Source: Euclidia mi (lineage: Eukaryota > Arthropoda > Insecta > Lepidoptera > Erebidae). Taken from it: 64,000 nucleotides of DNA. Under the pieces are notes generated by a model, which was given only the letters and a program-made list of their open reading frames with translations, made no database searches and was not told the DNA's origin. The stretch covers positions 94,564,729 to 94,628,728 of the forward strand of contig OX123183.2 of the NCBI GenBank assembly GCA_944739405.2, given 5' to 3'. Positions 21,126-32,278 of this stretch are shown here, one piece after another. The translations under genes were made by a program, and so were the position numbers. Positions within the stretch are counted from its first letter, which is position 1; each line of letters starts with the position of its first letter.

Positions 21126-22760
21126 CTATTGTTGCCTGGGCGGCGACCGTTGGCCAGGACCAGGCAAATCAAAATGGGGGTGCGGCTTGAAGTCCTCAAA
21201 GGCGCGATGACTCGATCCGCGCGCCATCTGTGGGGGGTCATAGTGACGCACCCGCCCAAAACGAGGTGGGCGCGAGTCAAGGCGGGGACGCTCCGCCAAA
21301 GGAGGGGAATACCTGGGGCAGCAGTCATGGTGCTGGTGACGCTGAACAGCACATTCAGGTGCGCGAGAGAGAGGAGGCGTGCGCACGCTACGGTTCTCCA
21401 AGCGGGGCGAGTGGCGATCAACTGAGCGAGGCGACTCTCGGCTACGCGCCGGTGAGCCTCGGCTGCCACCTTCAAAACACCCGCCCGTGCGCGGCGTCGG
21501 CTGGTTGGACAAGCGGCCAACCTCTCTGGCATTCATACAGAGAATGTCCAAATGCTGTCCTCCACAGTGAGGACAGGGGCGAGAGTTCGGGCAGTCTCGC
21601 TGGTAGTGGGACCCCAAGCAAGAGAAGCAAAGGCGGCGGGCATTCGCGATGCGCCTACGAGAGGCGACATGTAGGTCCAAGAATGCCCTACAACTGGTCG
21701 TTCTGTGCCCCGTGACCTTGCAGTAGGAGCACTCCACTGGGCTCTGCGTGACTGCAAAGCGAGGAGGGCGCGGGTCAACACTGGCTCGAGTGTGAACGCG
21801 AGCCTGCTCCTTGACCTTGGGCGGCTGCGACTTAGCCGGCGTGTCACCACCGGAGTTGTCCAAGACCCGGCACTCATCCTCCAGGAACTTCTCCAGGTCA
21901 GCAAAGGGGGGCAGATGGGTCGCGCTATCCCCACCAAAGCGCTGCTCAAAACGCGACCTCAGGTCGGCAGGCAGCTTTTTCAGTACAATGTGCACCAATA
22001 GATAGGACCATTGGTCCACGGGCAGGTCAAGGCACTTAAGTGCGTTGATGGCCACCAAGAGCGGGTTCAAAAGTTGGGTGCGCAACCCAGAGACCCGGGT
22101 GAGCGTCGGCAAACCCAAAATCTGCTCGATGTGCGTGTCGGCGAGGCCACGCTTATTATGGTACCTACGGGTAATTAGGTCCCGAGCCGTCTGGTACGCC
22201 TCGTCAGACACGGGCAGATGCTGGATGAGGCCCTTAGCCTCCCCATTCAGAACCGACATTAAATATGCCAATTTTTGTGCTGGCTGAAGGTCAGCCCTGT
22301 CATTGACCAGGCTGTCGAACAAGTTAATGAAGTCCAGGTAGCTTCCTAGGCAGCCATCAAAATGGGGGAGGTCCAAAGTAGGGAGCCTACTCACCAGCCC
22401 CGGTGCTGACCTAGGAAGCTCCTGCTTCAGGCCGGGTTGCCCTTCCCTATCGGCAACTAGTTGTCTCGCATTATTGGAGACAGCATCATACAGGTCTAAG
22501 ACCTGGGCATAGTCTTCGCTGCCCTTATTTCGCTGGTCAGCGGTGAAATCATTGATTGACACTTCAAGACAGCAAGTGCTGAAAGTGCGGAATTGCTGTT
22601 CCACACTTGCCAGGCGATCGTCAATCCGCTCGTACCTCTGAAGTAAGGCCTGCTGGCGATCAGGCCGGTTCACTAAAGCATTGGCCGAGGCAAACCAGCG
22701 CAAATCTGATGCAATAGCACCAGCAGCCGCACGCAAGTCCTTGATAGCTGACATAATCAA
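21126..22760 (-). CDS. gag: BEL-1 gag
   Basis: 544 codons from an ATG at 22760. Residues about 130-215 match the DUF1759 capsid region of BEL/Pao (LDLPHFDGCLGSYLDFINLF, then the LLKGEA-type block YLMSVLNGEAKGLIQHL). Zinc knuckles lie near the end: CSYCKVTGHRTTSC (CX2CX4HX4C), CFSCLGSHYQRDC and CPHCGGQHLDILC. A C-terminal Arg/Pro/Ser-rich tail follows. The stop is TAG at 21126-21128, and the same frame continues into the protease. Confidence 0.92.
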   Translation of the reverse strand: MIMSAIKDLRAAAGAIASDLRWFASANALVNRPDRQQALLQRYERIDDRLASVEQQFRTFSTCCLEVSINDFTADQRNKGSEDYAQVLDLYDAVSNNARQLVADREGQPGLKQELPRSAPGLVSRLPTLDLPHFDGCLGSYLDFINLFDSLVNDRADLQPAQKLAYLMSVLNGEAKGLIQHLPVSDEAYQTARDLITRRYHNKRGLADTHIEQILGLPTLTRVSGLRTQLLNPLLVAINALKCLDLPVDQWSYLLVHIVLKKLPADLRSRFEQRFGGDSATHLPPFADLEKFLEDECRVLDNSGGDTPAKSQPPKVKEQARVHTRASVDPRPPRFAVTQSPVECSYCKVTGHRTTSCRAFLDLHVASRRRIANARRLCFSCLGSHYQRDCPNSRPCPHCGGQHLDILCMNAREVGRLSNQPTPRTGGCFEGGSRGSPARSRESPRSVDRHSPRLENRSVRTPPLSRAPECAVQRHQHHDCCPRYSPPLAERPRLDSRPPRFGRVRHYDPPQMARGSSHRAFEDFKPHPHFDLPGPGQRSPPRQQ

Positions 22761-23486
22761 AATTCAAAAGAGCCCGGACAAGCGCTAAATAAAATTAACA
22801 ATCAAAACTTAATTTTTCTTAATTCTTTGAAACCAACAAAATATTACCCTGTTTACTGCAAGTGCAAGCAAGTGACAGGTATCTACTGTCCAACAAAATT
22901 AATAGTTTCAATATATATTGACACAAAACAAAGTCAAAGTTATCAAAGTTGAACCTTCGAATAAGTTAATTAAAGTTAAATATTCAAATAAATTAACTAA
23001 TTACTTGCAACAGACAGACTGGCTGTGTTATTTGAGATATACAATAGGAAGTAAGCACAGAATATGTGTTACCTAGCAATGTTATCTATATTATAACAAA
23101 ACAAAGTTTATTAATGTGACCCGCCCAAGTGGCAAGGTCAAGTTGGTTGTTATAATGTGTATGAATATATGCAATAAACTAAATTTATTGATACATACAG
23201 CTGTTATGTATCCAAACAAACTGACTTATTAATGCAACAACAAATTTAAGTTAGATTTTTCAACAATACAAATCAACAATTACTGATTGAGGTTATGTGA
23301 CAATGTGTTTCAACTTATCTAGGTCAACTTATACAATTAAATATTATGTATTTTAGACAATAACTGACCTGACAAACACTACAATACTGTCTACAAGGTG
23401 ATAAGATACAAGCTCATACCAATCTGAGTTTATACTCAGTAATGCAACAGCGGCTAAATTTCAACTACAGCTCTGCACCAAAATTA
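22761..23486 (-). other. BEL-1 5' leader with candidate primer site
   Basis: A 726-bp AT-rich noncoding stretch between 5' LTR and gag. On the minus strand TGGTGCAGAGCTGTAGTTGA (23461-23480) begins six bases inside the LTR and has the TGG start of a tRNA primer-binding site. I cannot name the tRNA. Confidence 0.6.
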
Positions 23487-24154
23487 TGTCTAGAATTACC
23501 GCAGGCAGGCAGGTATTTTCTGAAGAGAGTTGCAGTGGAAGATGTAATACATCTACCTAACCACGATAGACAAGGATCCAGACACAATGCACTGCGTTGC
23601 ACAGCGATGAATTATAATCATAACTACACTTAATATTAATAAAATGTCTTACCAACTCTTAGTGATGTTCTTGAGTGGAGTCCTGGAGGCAAGCTAGATA
23701 CACACAAGACTAAAATTTGCCAACATTAGCAAGTGAATTATCTTTACTTTACCAGACTCCAACGCAGCGTCTTCAATGCACGATGCAAGTTCACAGGATT
23801 CTCAATTTCTCTTTGCAAATGTCAATGAGTAGATCACAATGTCTTTTATCACAATTTACCGTTGCCAGCAAATAACTTTTCACAAATGTTCAATATGTCA
23901 CAAACCTTGCCGGAAGTCAAAAAGCGGCAATCTGGTTATTTCACAAACTATTCGCGTAGCTACAAGGATGTGCTTTTCAAAAGGCGATCAATTATTTTAC
24001 GTACGAGTCGACAACGTGGTAATTTCTCAAGGAAGCGAACGGAAGTGACAGTTCAGTGTGACCATTGTCAGAAATTTTCAATAGACTAAACAAAATGTTA
24101 CTCAATCGATCTAATCGATTTGACTTATAATAAAAACTAATTCTATTTCAAACA
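23487..24154 (-). repeat. BEL-1 5' LTR
   Basis: 668 bp, the mate of 16547-17213. It would hold the promoter for minus-strand transcription. Confidence 0.95.
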
Positions 24155-24380
24155 CCATCTAGTCCCAAACTAAGTTGAGCTTGTACTATGGGTACTAGAT
24201 AATGGATAAACATACATATATACTTTTTTTTGTAAATACATACATATTATACATAGAAACACCCAGACCAAGACAAACATCCATGTTCATGCACACAAAT
24301 GTTTGACTTGAGCGGGAATCGAACCCGCGACCTTCGACGTAGCAGTCGTTTACACTCCCGCTACGCCAACCGGCCGTCAA
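24155..24380 (-). mobile_element. Head and body of the tRNA-derived SINE split by BEL-1
   Basis: Minus strand starts GGCCGGTTGGCGTAGCGGGA (A box TGGCGTAGCGGG) and has B box GGTTCGATTCCCGCTCAAGT. The body has TGAACATGGATGTTTGTCTT and GGTCTGGGTGTTTCTATG, and the sequence before the BEL-1 break reads TTGGGACTAGATGG. It continues at 16546. With the T arm intact it resembles a tRNA, but the continuing body shows it is a SINE. Confidence 0.85.
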
Positions 24381-24419
24381 AAAAATAATATAAAATAAAA
24401 TTTAAGTGCCTGTTTGTAA

Positions 24420-25573
24420 TATTAAAAACACCGTCCATAACTTCACATAAGGTGCCTGCATGTCTATGGATTCTTCGAAGTACTCCATCCAGATATTGGC
24501 CATTACCGGTGCTACTGGGCTACCCATGGCCACCCCGTCAATCTAGAGATAATGTTGTCCACTGTATAAGAAATAGTTTCCTTCTAAGCAATTCTTTAGC
24601 AGAACAGTGTATGCTTTAGATATACCGTTTTCCTGTAACTTCCTCTCAACGACCTCAAGGTAATCTTGAACTGGAACATTGGTAAATAGTGACTCCACAT
24701 CAAAACTCACCATCACCTCGTCTGGTTCCCTTGTCACGCTCTTGATGATGTCAATAAAGTGGCGAGAGTCCTTGACGAAAGATGCCGTCTTACCTACTAA
24801 CGGTTACAGTACCTTGCTTATGTGTTTCGCCAAGCCGTATGTGGGTGAATTTATTTGGCTCACTATTGGTCGCAGAGGTACATCCATCTTATGAACTTTG
24901 GGTAAACCGTATAATTTGGGTGGTTGCACTTGGTTGTTCATGATCATGTTACGTGAATAAGTGTTATGGTCCCTTATTAAAGTCCTGATGCGTTTTGTTA
25001 CCTTGGCCGTCAGGTTATAAGACACAGGTTTGTATATTAGTGTATCACTCAACAGATTCCTCATTTTATTGTCATAGTCACAAGAATTCATCACCACAGT
25101 GGCGTTTCCCTTATCAGCTTTAAGCACTAAAAATAATGTTCGTGTCATTACGTAATGTTTTTAGTGACTGACCCTTTTCTGTCATATTGGGTTTCGGGGG
25201 CTTAGATTTACGTAAAATAACGGCAACATCCTGTCTAAGTGTATCCGCATTGTTAGACGGTAACTTCTTGCGCGTTATACTTAATCTCCTCGATGCTGCT
25301 TATGACTTTCTCGTACGGAATCCGTTTAGGTGTTAAAGCGTAATTTAACCTTTTAGCCAGTACGCATTGAGACATGCTATCAATAACGTGATCCGATAAA
25401 TTAATTACCGTTTGCTTATTGTCGGGGTATCCATTTTTACCGGCTTGCCTCTCCTTACGGTTCCTTAATTTATCGAACTTCTTGTTGTGACGTTTAGTAC
25501 GCAGATCGTAAATGCGACTAGCTTGATTGTACGTGACACGATCGCACAAGTTGAAGTCACTATTTGAAAACAC
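24420..25573 (-). pseudogene. Penelope-like element reverse transcriptase, truncated
   Basis: The minus strand carries, in order: an N-terminal domain (25253-25573), LKADKGNATVVM and PKLYGLPKVHKMDVPLRPIV (24804-25148), SFDVESLFTNVPVQDYL (24543-24737) and DGVAMGSPVAPVMANIWMEY (24480-24540). This is the signature order of Penelope-like RTs. Two in-frame stops (near 24793 and 24543) and one frameshift near 25200 break it. The element ends at about 24420, just before the expected Y-x-D-D box, so both the catalytic aspartates and the GIY-YIG endonuclease are missing. Confidence 0.85.
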
Positions 25574-25579
25574 TTCACA

Positions 25580-25855
25580 ACACTTTGTATGAACTATATA
25601 TAAGTCACACTATACCACACAACTCGACAGTTGCGGATTAATTGTCTCAAAAGAATTAGTGTAGTTTGTCGAGGTACCGACAGTGCGGTTAAAAACAAAA
25701 ATAAAAATCAAGTGAGGGTAGGTGCTAAAACCCGCACAACACCGCCGCGACCACGGCTGAAGCAAGTCTGTCGAAACGTTGGCAAAAAACCAAAGTATTT
25801 ATGCCTTAAATATATTATTTATCGCGAGTAAAACCCGCTATATAACCTTGTATAA
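25580..25855. repeat. Penelope-like terminal region with a hammerhead-like core
   Basis: Lies upstream of the PLE reading. On the + strand CGGCTGAAGCAAGTCTGTCG is followed by AAACGTTGGC, resembling the CUGA...GAAAC core seen in the ribozyme-bearing terminal repeats of Penelope-like elements. The first box is CTGAAG rather than CTGATGA, and the orientation is opposite to the RT. Inverted terminal pieces are common in this class. Confidence 0.35.
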
Positions 25856-25910
25856 TGTATACTAATTGCGAAAGCAATAAGATGTACGTAAGCGGCGATA
25901 ACCCAGTGGT

Positions 25911-25940
25911 GTACGTAAGTGGCTATCGCCACTTACGTAC
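25911..25940. repeat. 13-bp perfect hairpin
   Basis: GTACGTAAGTGGC (25911-25923) pairs with GCCACTTACGTAC (25928-25940), loop TATC. It sits inside a SINE-like phrase (GGCGATAACCCAGTGG) and may be a local snap-back duplication. Confidence 0.8.
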
Positions 25941-26014
25941 GTAACGGTCTACCGTGGCCACACACCTCTGACTTTTCGAAGTACCTATGTATTAAAAATG
26001 TCAATTATCGCTCG

Positions 26015-26145
26015 CTCAATAATGTGCCCGGTAGATGGCAATAGGGTCGCCCCCTATTACATTGGGACTGAAACGTTACGAAGTGTGGGTGTGTAATACA
26101 CCTCTGCCTACCCCTTCGGGGATAAAAGGCGTGAAGTTATGTTAA
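26015..26145 (+). mobile_element. SINE 3' half (same family as 6688)
   Basis: GTGCCCGGTAGATGGCAATA, CCCTATTACATTGGGACTGA and CCTCTGCCTACCCCTTCGGG with AAAAGGCGTGA match the 3' half of the family. The tRNA-like core is missing. Confidence 0.75.
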
Positions 26146-26214
26146 GAAATCTTGTCGCGATGGACTATACAATCAACAAATACGATATAAGTACGCACAA
26201 TGTTATCTCGTGTG

Positions 26215-26310
26215 GAAATTGAATCCACGGCAGTCGGCGCAGTTCTGAACGGCGCGGCGAGGTGACTGCTTGAACCACTATACTAAACGTGCAGTCAAAA
26301 TAAATAGAAG
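26215..26310 (-). other. tRNA-like remnant
   Basis: Minus strand GTTTAGTATAGTGGTTCAAG resembles a D arm with an A box, and GTGGATTCAATTTCCAC a T arm with a 5-bp stem. The anticodon region is too long and GC-rich for a normal tRNA. A SINE head is more likely. Confidence 0.4.
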
Positions 26311-26593
26311 AGTGTATATGGTGCAGTTATTTAGTCAAAAACATGATATTATAATTTTACTAGTCACATTTTAATTACACAGATTATAGTTAACTGTTTG
26401 TATTACTTACAATTTAACTTAACGTCTTTAACTTCCGTCAACTTAACCTCATAAACATCGCCAAAGTTCTGATTGTTTCGTTTTATCAGATTGGTCACTA
26501 TAGTACATTCGTAAGTCTGTGCGACTGATTAAATCAATTGACCAATCAAAACACGCGGGGTTCCCACCACAAACTTAACTCATAATAAACCTA

Positions 26594-26770
26594 GGTTTCT
26601 TATAATATCACTATTGTGGACCTAGTTTTATTACAATATCACTATTGCGGTTTAATGAAATTACAATATCACTGAAAAGAGGCCGTGAAATTATATGAAC
26701 CGGTCATTATTGACTATTATAATCCGTGTAATTATAATTTCACTAGTGAAATTATAATATCACGATTTTT
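26594..26770. repeat. Short repeats TATAATATCACTATTG with a 28-bp palindrome
   Basis: ATAATATCACTATTG or ATTACAATATCACTATTG recurs four times between 26594 and 26764. 26731-26758 is an exact palindrome centred on CACTAGTG. It may be the end of a MITE built from inverted copies of this word. Confidence 0.6.
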
Positions 26771-28546
26771 ACCAAAATACCCGCAACATAAACATTTATT
26801 TAGTTAAGCTTAAGAATGTGTGCTCAGACAGCTAAAATGCCTAGAACTTCTGTGGCCTTTCTATCTGCAATTATTTATTCACAAATGGATCTAGTCATCC
26901 ACCGTGGACAATCCCATCGCCGCATCGGTACAAGGAAACAACTTAACGGTAAATGTAATATGGAGCATGCACCACTGTATGGTTTTAACCGATATATTAT
27001 CACGTACGAATAAGTAATTTACTACCGAATCATCACGCTTAGGACGGGTTTTTATATTTTCTTTTGTCAAGGGTTTTATATTTTCCTTATGCTTTATTGG
27101 TAATCTGTGGATAACGTCGTAAGTGTATTTGTTAATTCTATTATTTAATATTCCATTCAAGAGTAATATTTAATATACTACTGTTTGTTGTTCCTAATAA
27201 AATAAAATTAAAAATTAAAAAAAGGTTATAAATGCGAATGTTTCTGAAGAAAGATATTTGTTACTCTTACAAGCCTTTACTACCGAACGGATATTGTTGA
27301 ACCTTTGCAGAAATATTGCTCATATTTTAGATTAGACTTTAATAATTGTGAGCTATCTTTTGTCCCGATAACCGCTACGCGAGTGGGGCCGCGGTCTGAT
27401 GCTAGTATGCCTTTTATAAGTTAGCAATAGAAAACCAGGGCGCGTTACTAACTGACGTAGTAACATTATAGGACCAATTCTGGGAAGCCTGTCTGTGATC
27501 ACTTTAATTTAGGCGTACCAATATTTGAAATTGGGAACGTTACCTATCGGAATAGTATTACGAGTATCACTAACTAACTCAGTAACATTTGAAATAAGTT
27601 AGTAAATCGATCAAGTAACCCAATATAATTTTCCTTGAGTAACAGTATCTCAGCACTGTTGTCTTTATTGACTTTCTTTCTTTCTTTATTAATACGAAAG
27701 TTTGTGAAAACCGATTCTTTTACGATGAAAATCTGCATTAATATAGTTCCTTCATCAGAATTACATATGTGTTATATTTGTACTCATATGTGACTCTCAG
27801 AAACTTGTAATTAATGTGTCTAGTGAATGCCCTTCTCAGACGTAAAATTGTGTTTTAAAAAGGCAAAACAGAAATTGTTCCTTTAGTTAAATGCATAATT
27901 TATAAGAGTTTAAGCTCACGTTAAGCTCACTAAGTTAAGATAAAGTGCACAGACTGGTAATAAAAAATATGGATTACAAAAACACCTTTTTCAGTTCATC
28001 TAAAAAACAATTAAATATTTAGCAGAATACACATAACTCTTGGATTTGATGTTTCTAAAACCCACTGCAGTACACACACCCAGACAGAAAAATCTATTTA
28101 TTTATGTGAATGTGAATATGCCCTCCATACCCTATAACTTATGCAAGCTACAAACAGCTTAAAAGTAGTGCGAGTATCAAAATAATACTATTGCCTCAGA
28201 TGAAGTTCAGAATAATACTACATATAGGTATATTACCACCAAATAACAAAGGCCGTAACCTTGACAACGGAGAGTTCTCCAACAGCAACATTCATTATAA
28301 CGTAACATCTCCATTACAGGCAAACTTACACCCGCGAATTACCAAGCTACAAAATTACGGAAAGAAATGTATTCCAAAAACTCCTTTAAGCGATGCATCT
28401 GGGTACTAAAGAGAAATATTTTATCCTATTTTCACCTTTGTTTAAGCGAAGAAAGCAACAAATTTTTGTTGCTCTTTAGGTATTTGTTGCATACTCTTGT
28501 GGTATATTTTGTACATTTTGTTTCATTTACCTTAAGAACACAAGCA
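26771..28546. other. No supported gene
   Basis: AT-rich sequence. Open frames at 26816-27013 (+), 26891-27160 (-) and 28191-28409 (+) have no recognisable domain. Confidence 0.5.
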
Positions 28547-28588
28547 TAGAATTTTCTAGCTCACCTATGTGTGAGCTAGAAAATTCTA
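28547..28588. repeat. 18-bp perfect hairpin
   Basis: TAGAATTTTCTAGCTCAC at 28547-28564 pairs exactly with 28571-28588 across a 6-base loop (CTATGT). Confidence 0.9.
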
Positions 28589-28686
28589 CATTGTATTTTT
28601 TTATTACTAGTCTGAAATTTAAATCGCTTTTTATAAATACTATTGTTTATGCTTTAAGCTATTGCTTACTATACTAAAAAAGGTGG

Positions 28687-28783
28687 TTTTATATTAGGTA
28701 AGTACGCACTTTTTAAGAAGAGGAAAAGGAATTATCCTTGGGGCTCTTCTTATTAATGTGCGGAAAGATACCTACTATAAAAC
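28687..28783. ncRNA. Imperfect long hairpin, pre-miRNA-like
   Basis: 28687-28722 (GTTTTATATTAGGTA ... AAGAAGAG) pairs with 28744-28783 (CTCTTCTTATTAAT ... TACCTACTATAAAAC) with a few mismatches and bulges and a loop of about 20 nt. Size and imperfection are like a microRNA precursor, but a decayed MITE would look the same. No miRNA family is recognised. Confidence 0.25.
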
Positions 28784-29540
28784 TTCTTTATTTCCTATTT
28801 TACACTCATAACTGATTCCAAATTCAATTAAAGAAATAATTCCTATACCATATTTAAAAATGTCAATTAAAGCAATTAAGAAATTTCACCAACGAGGCTC
28901 GTAGAGGCAATAAATCTGTGAAATATTGCACCAGAGAGCGGATGGAACTGCTTGGCTGGAAAGCAAGAGCCGGAGTAAAAAAAGCACATTATGCAGCGCA
29001 ACGGTGGCGCCACCTGCCGTCGTAGTTACGGGTTATTGCTTCAAGATCTACTTCAACAACGAATCTTGAGCTGCAAAACCTTTATTTGAATTTTAGACGA
29101 AATTGATTTGGAGTATAAATTCTGCCTAAATCTTTAGTGTTTTCTTTAGCTGAAGTGTAATGTTCTTTTTGTTAAGTGTAGGTATGGCGAAGGGTTCTTC
29201 GAGGCGCTGATTAATACTGCACTGACTGTTGTGAGTTCAATGCCAGCATGGTGCAACCCTTTTTAGATTCACGAATTGTTTTTTGCTAGAATGGGTTTTC
29301 TGTATCCGTTGAATGTTTGTAAAGTCCCACACGAAATAGTGTTTATTCCTAGATTGCTCACTTAAATAAAAGCGATGTTCATATATGTTTACGTGATTTG
29401 TTGCGTGTTTCTCCGTAAATAAATAAAACGATGGCGCTATAAAAGATTATTATTTACTCACTTCGTGGCATGATAGCTGCTTATCTGACACAGGATACAT
29501 GAGCAATGCTGCCGATATTGTTAATGTTATATTTTTTCCA
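28784..29540. other. No recognisable feature
   Basis: No supported gene or repeat seen. Confidence 0.5.
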
Positions 29541-29945
29541 TTGCCGTGTGGTTGACGGCATAGAATACAAGTGTCACCATATCTTCCCGTGGGTGTAGTA
29601 AGAGGCGACTAAGGGATAACACGATGCAAATACCATCTTTGCGTAGAGACGGAAAACTCGACATCAAAGCCTATAAGACTGCCTCGTTGGTCTCGCGGCA
29701 TTAATGTGCGCGTGGGATCGGGAGGTCCCAGGTTCAATTCCTGGGTCGGGCAGTGTTATTGGGTTTTTCTGTCACGAAATTCTCAGTAGCAGCACGAAGT
29801 CTGGAAATGTGCCTGGTACGGCAATAGGCTCGCCCCTTATTACGTGGGACTAAAGTATATCTGGCGAAAAGGGATAACGAAATAAAATAACGGGATAACC
29901 TTCGGGGATAAAAGGCGTGACGATATGTATGTATGTATGTAGGTA
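29541..29945 (+). mobile_element. SINE with LINE-like tail, copy 2
   Basis: Same family as 6688: TTGCCGTGTGGTTGACGGCA start, B box GGTTCAATTCC, tail GATAAAAGGCGTGACGATAT and (ATGT)n. It includes the TGCAAATACCATCTTTGCGT segment. Near 29876 the tail region is rearranged: a run GGGATAACGAAATAAAATAA replaces the CCTCTGCCTACCCC block. Confidence 0.85.
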
Positions 29946-31360
29946 TATTTTTTCCACAAAGCCTCATATAATAGCATTTTATATAAACTTAGCAAACTAC
30001 GAATGCGTATTAATTTGCTTGAACCTACAAAGAATTGCCATGTATCATTAAACTGCAATAAATAAACCCTACCATCTTATCTTATCTTACTAATATTATA
30101 AATGTGAAAGTTTGTGAAGATGTATGTATAGATGGATAGATGGATGGATGGATGGATGGATGGATGGATGGATGGATGGATGTTTGTTACTCTTTCACGC
30201 AAAATCTACTGAACGGATTTGGATCAAACTTTACAATAATATAGTTTATACATCAGAATAACACATAGGCTACAATTTATAAAGATTTTGTACAATGTTG
30301 CCATAATATAAGGAAAAGTATCAACTAAGTCGGCAAAAAGCCTGAGATCTGAAAGTTATTAATTGGAATTTTACCCCCTTTCTGATGACAGATTGATCTG
30401 ATATTTGGTATATACTCATATTGTCATCAAGATTAAAAGATAATATTTAAATGATTGTAATTTCAAGATGGCCGCCAATACAAATGACTAATTTCCCACA
30501 AATACCTTAATATGGGTATCAAACGAAAGGGCTTGATTCGTAGAAAAGCACAATATCTTTCTATGAAAAATCCAAGATGGCGGTCGCCGCAAAATGGCGG
30601 ATTACATATTTTCCACAAATACCTCAATATGGGTATCAAATGAAAAGGCTTGATTGGTAAAATAGAGCTCACTATGAAAAATCCAAGATGGCCGCAACCA
30701 CAAAATGACGGATTACTTATTTTCCACAAATACCTCAATATGGGTATCAAATGAAAAGGCTTGATTGGTAGAATAGAGCTCACTATGAAAAATCCAAGAT
30801 GGCTGCCACCAAAAAATGGCGGATTACTTATTTTCCACAAATACCTCAATATTGGTATCAATTAAAAGAGCTTGATTCGTAGAATAGAGCTCACTATGAA
30901 AAATCCAAGATGGCTGTCGCCACAAAATGGAGATTACCTATTTTCTACAAATACCTCAATATGGGTAACAAATGAAAGGGCTTGATTCGTAGAATAGAGC
31001 TCACTATGAAAAATCCAAGATGGCTTTCGCCGCAAAATGGCGGATTACTTATTTTCCACAAATACATCAATAAAAGGGCTTGATTCGTAGATTAGAGCTC
31101 ACTATGAAAAATCCAAGATGGCTGCCGCCAAAAATGGCGGATTACTTATTTTCCACAAAAACCTCAATATGGGTATCAAATAAAAGGGCCTTATTCGTAG
31201 AATAGAGCTCACTATGAAAAATACAAGATGGCTGTCGCCACAAAATGTCGACTACCTATTTTCTACAAATACCTCAATATGGGTATCAAATAAAAGGGCC
31301 TTATTTGTAAAATAGAGCTCACTATGAAAAATACAAGATGGCTGTCGCCACAAAATGTCG

Positions 31361-31655
31361 ATTCATTTCATTTCACTTCATTTATTTATTCACAAACAAT
31401 AATACAATTGTGTTTGAATGTTAATATAAATACACATAAAATATACATTAAAAGGAACACAATAAAAATAAAATGTCAAAAAGTTAATTACTTGTCAAAT
31501 AAAAAAATTCATCAATGTCATTAAAAGAAGTCAACACAATATTATCAATACAAAAAAAAATCGCAATAAATTTATCAAAAGGAAAAAAAAAACAGCACAA
31601 CAACACAATTAAATTTCAAGTCAAGTAGCCATATTGAGGTATTTGTAGAAAATAG
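31361..31655 (-). mobile_element. Probable LINE 3' end inserted in the array, copy A
   Basis: On the minus strand it ends GAATAAATAAATGAAGTGAA, a simple-repeat tail, preceded by a 3'-UTR-like AT-rich sequence. At its 5' side it joins an inverted piece of array: 31629-31655 pairs perfectly with 31661-31687 across ATTAC. The family of the LINE is not identified. Confidence 0.55.
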
Positions 31656-31985
31656 ATTACCTATTTTCTACAAATACCTCAATATGGGTATCAAATAAAA
31701 GGGCTTGATTCGTAGAATAGAGCTCACTATGAAAAATCCAAGATGGCTGCCGCCAAAAAATGGCGGATTACTTATTTTCCACAAATACCTCAATATGGGT
31801 ATCAAATAAAAGGGCCTTATTCGTAGAATAGAGCTCACTATGAAAAATACAAGATGGCTGTCGCCACAAAATGTCGACTACCTATTTTCTACAAATACCT
31901 CAATATGGGTATCAAATAAAAGGGCCTTATTTGTAGAATAGAGCTCACTATGAAAAATACAAGATGGCTGTCGCTACAAAATGTC

Positions 31986-32278
31986 GATTCATTTCATTTC
32001 ATTTCATTTATTTATTCACAAACAATAATACAATTGTGTTTGAATGTTAATATAAATACACATAAAATATACATTAAAAGGAACACAATAAAAATAAAAT
32101 GTCAAAAAGTTAATTACTTGTCAAAAAAAAAATTCATCAATGTCATTAAAAGAAGTCAACACAATATTATCAATACAAAAAAATCGCAATTAATTTATCA
32201 AAAGGAAAAAAAAAACAGCACAACAACACAATTAAATTTCAAGTCAAGTAGCCATATTGAGGTATTTGTAGAAAATAG
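31986..32278 (-). mobile_element. Probable LINE 3' end inserted in the array, copy B
   Basis: A near-identical copy of 31361-31655 with the same inverted junction (32252-32278 with 32284-32310). Two insertions with identical junctions 626 bp apart must be one insertion later duplicated together with its surrounding monomers. Confidence 0.6.

Larger units (their letters stand above)
16547..24154 (-). mobile_element. BEL-1: complete BEL/Pao LTR retrotransposon
   Basis: Two LTRs of 667 and 668 bp (TG...CA) flank 6.3 kb with gag, protease, RT, RNase H and integrase on the minus strand. The 5-bp target duplication CCATC is present at 16542-16546 and 24155-24159. I count three LTR differences, so insertion was recent. 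BEL/Pao membership follows from the DUF1759-like gag, the A17/DUF1758-type protease, YVDD RT and integrase order. An in-frame amber codon and one frameshift interrupt the reading. Confidence 0.95.

Noticed and set aside
24305..24380. tRNA gene on the minus strand
   Set aside because: A and B boxes are good, but the sequence continues into a SINE body and tail, and the same unit is split by BEL-1.
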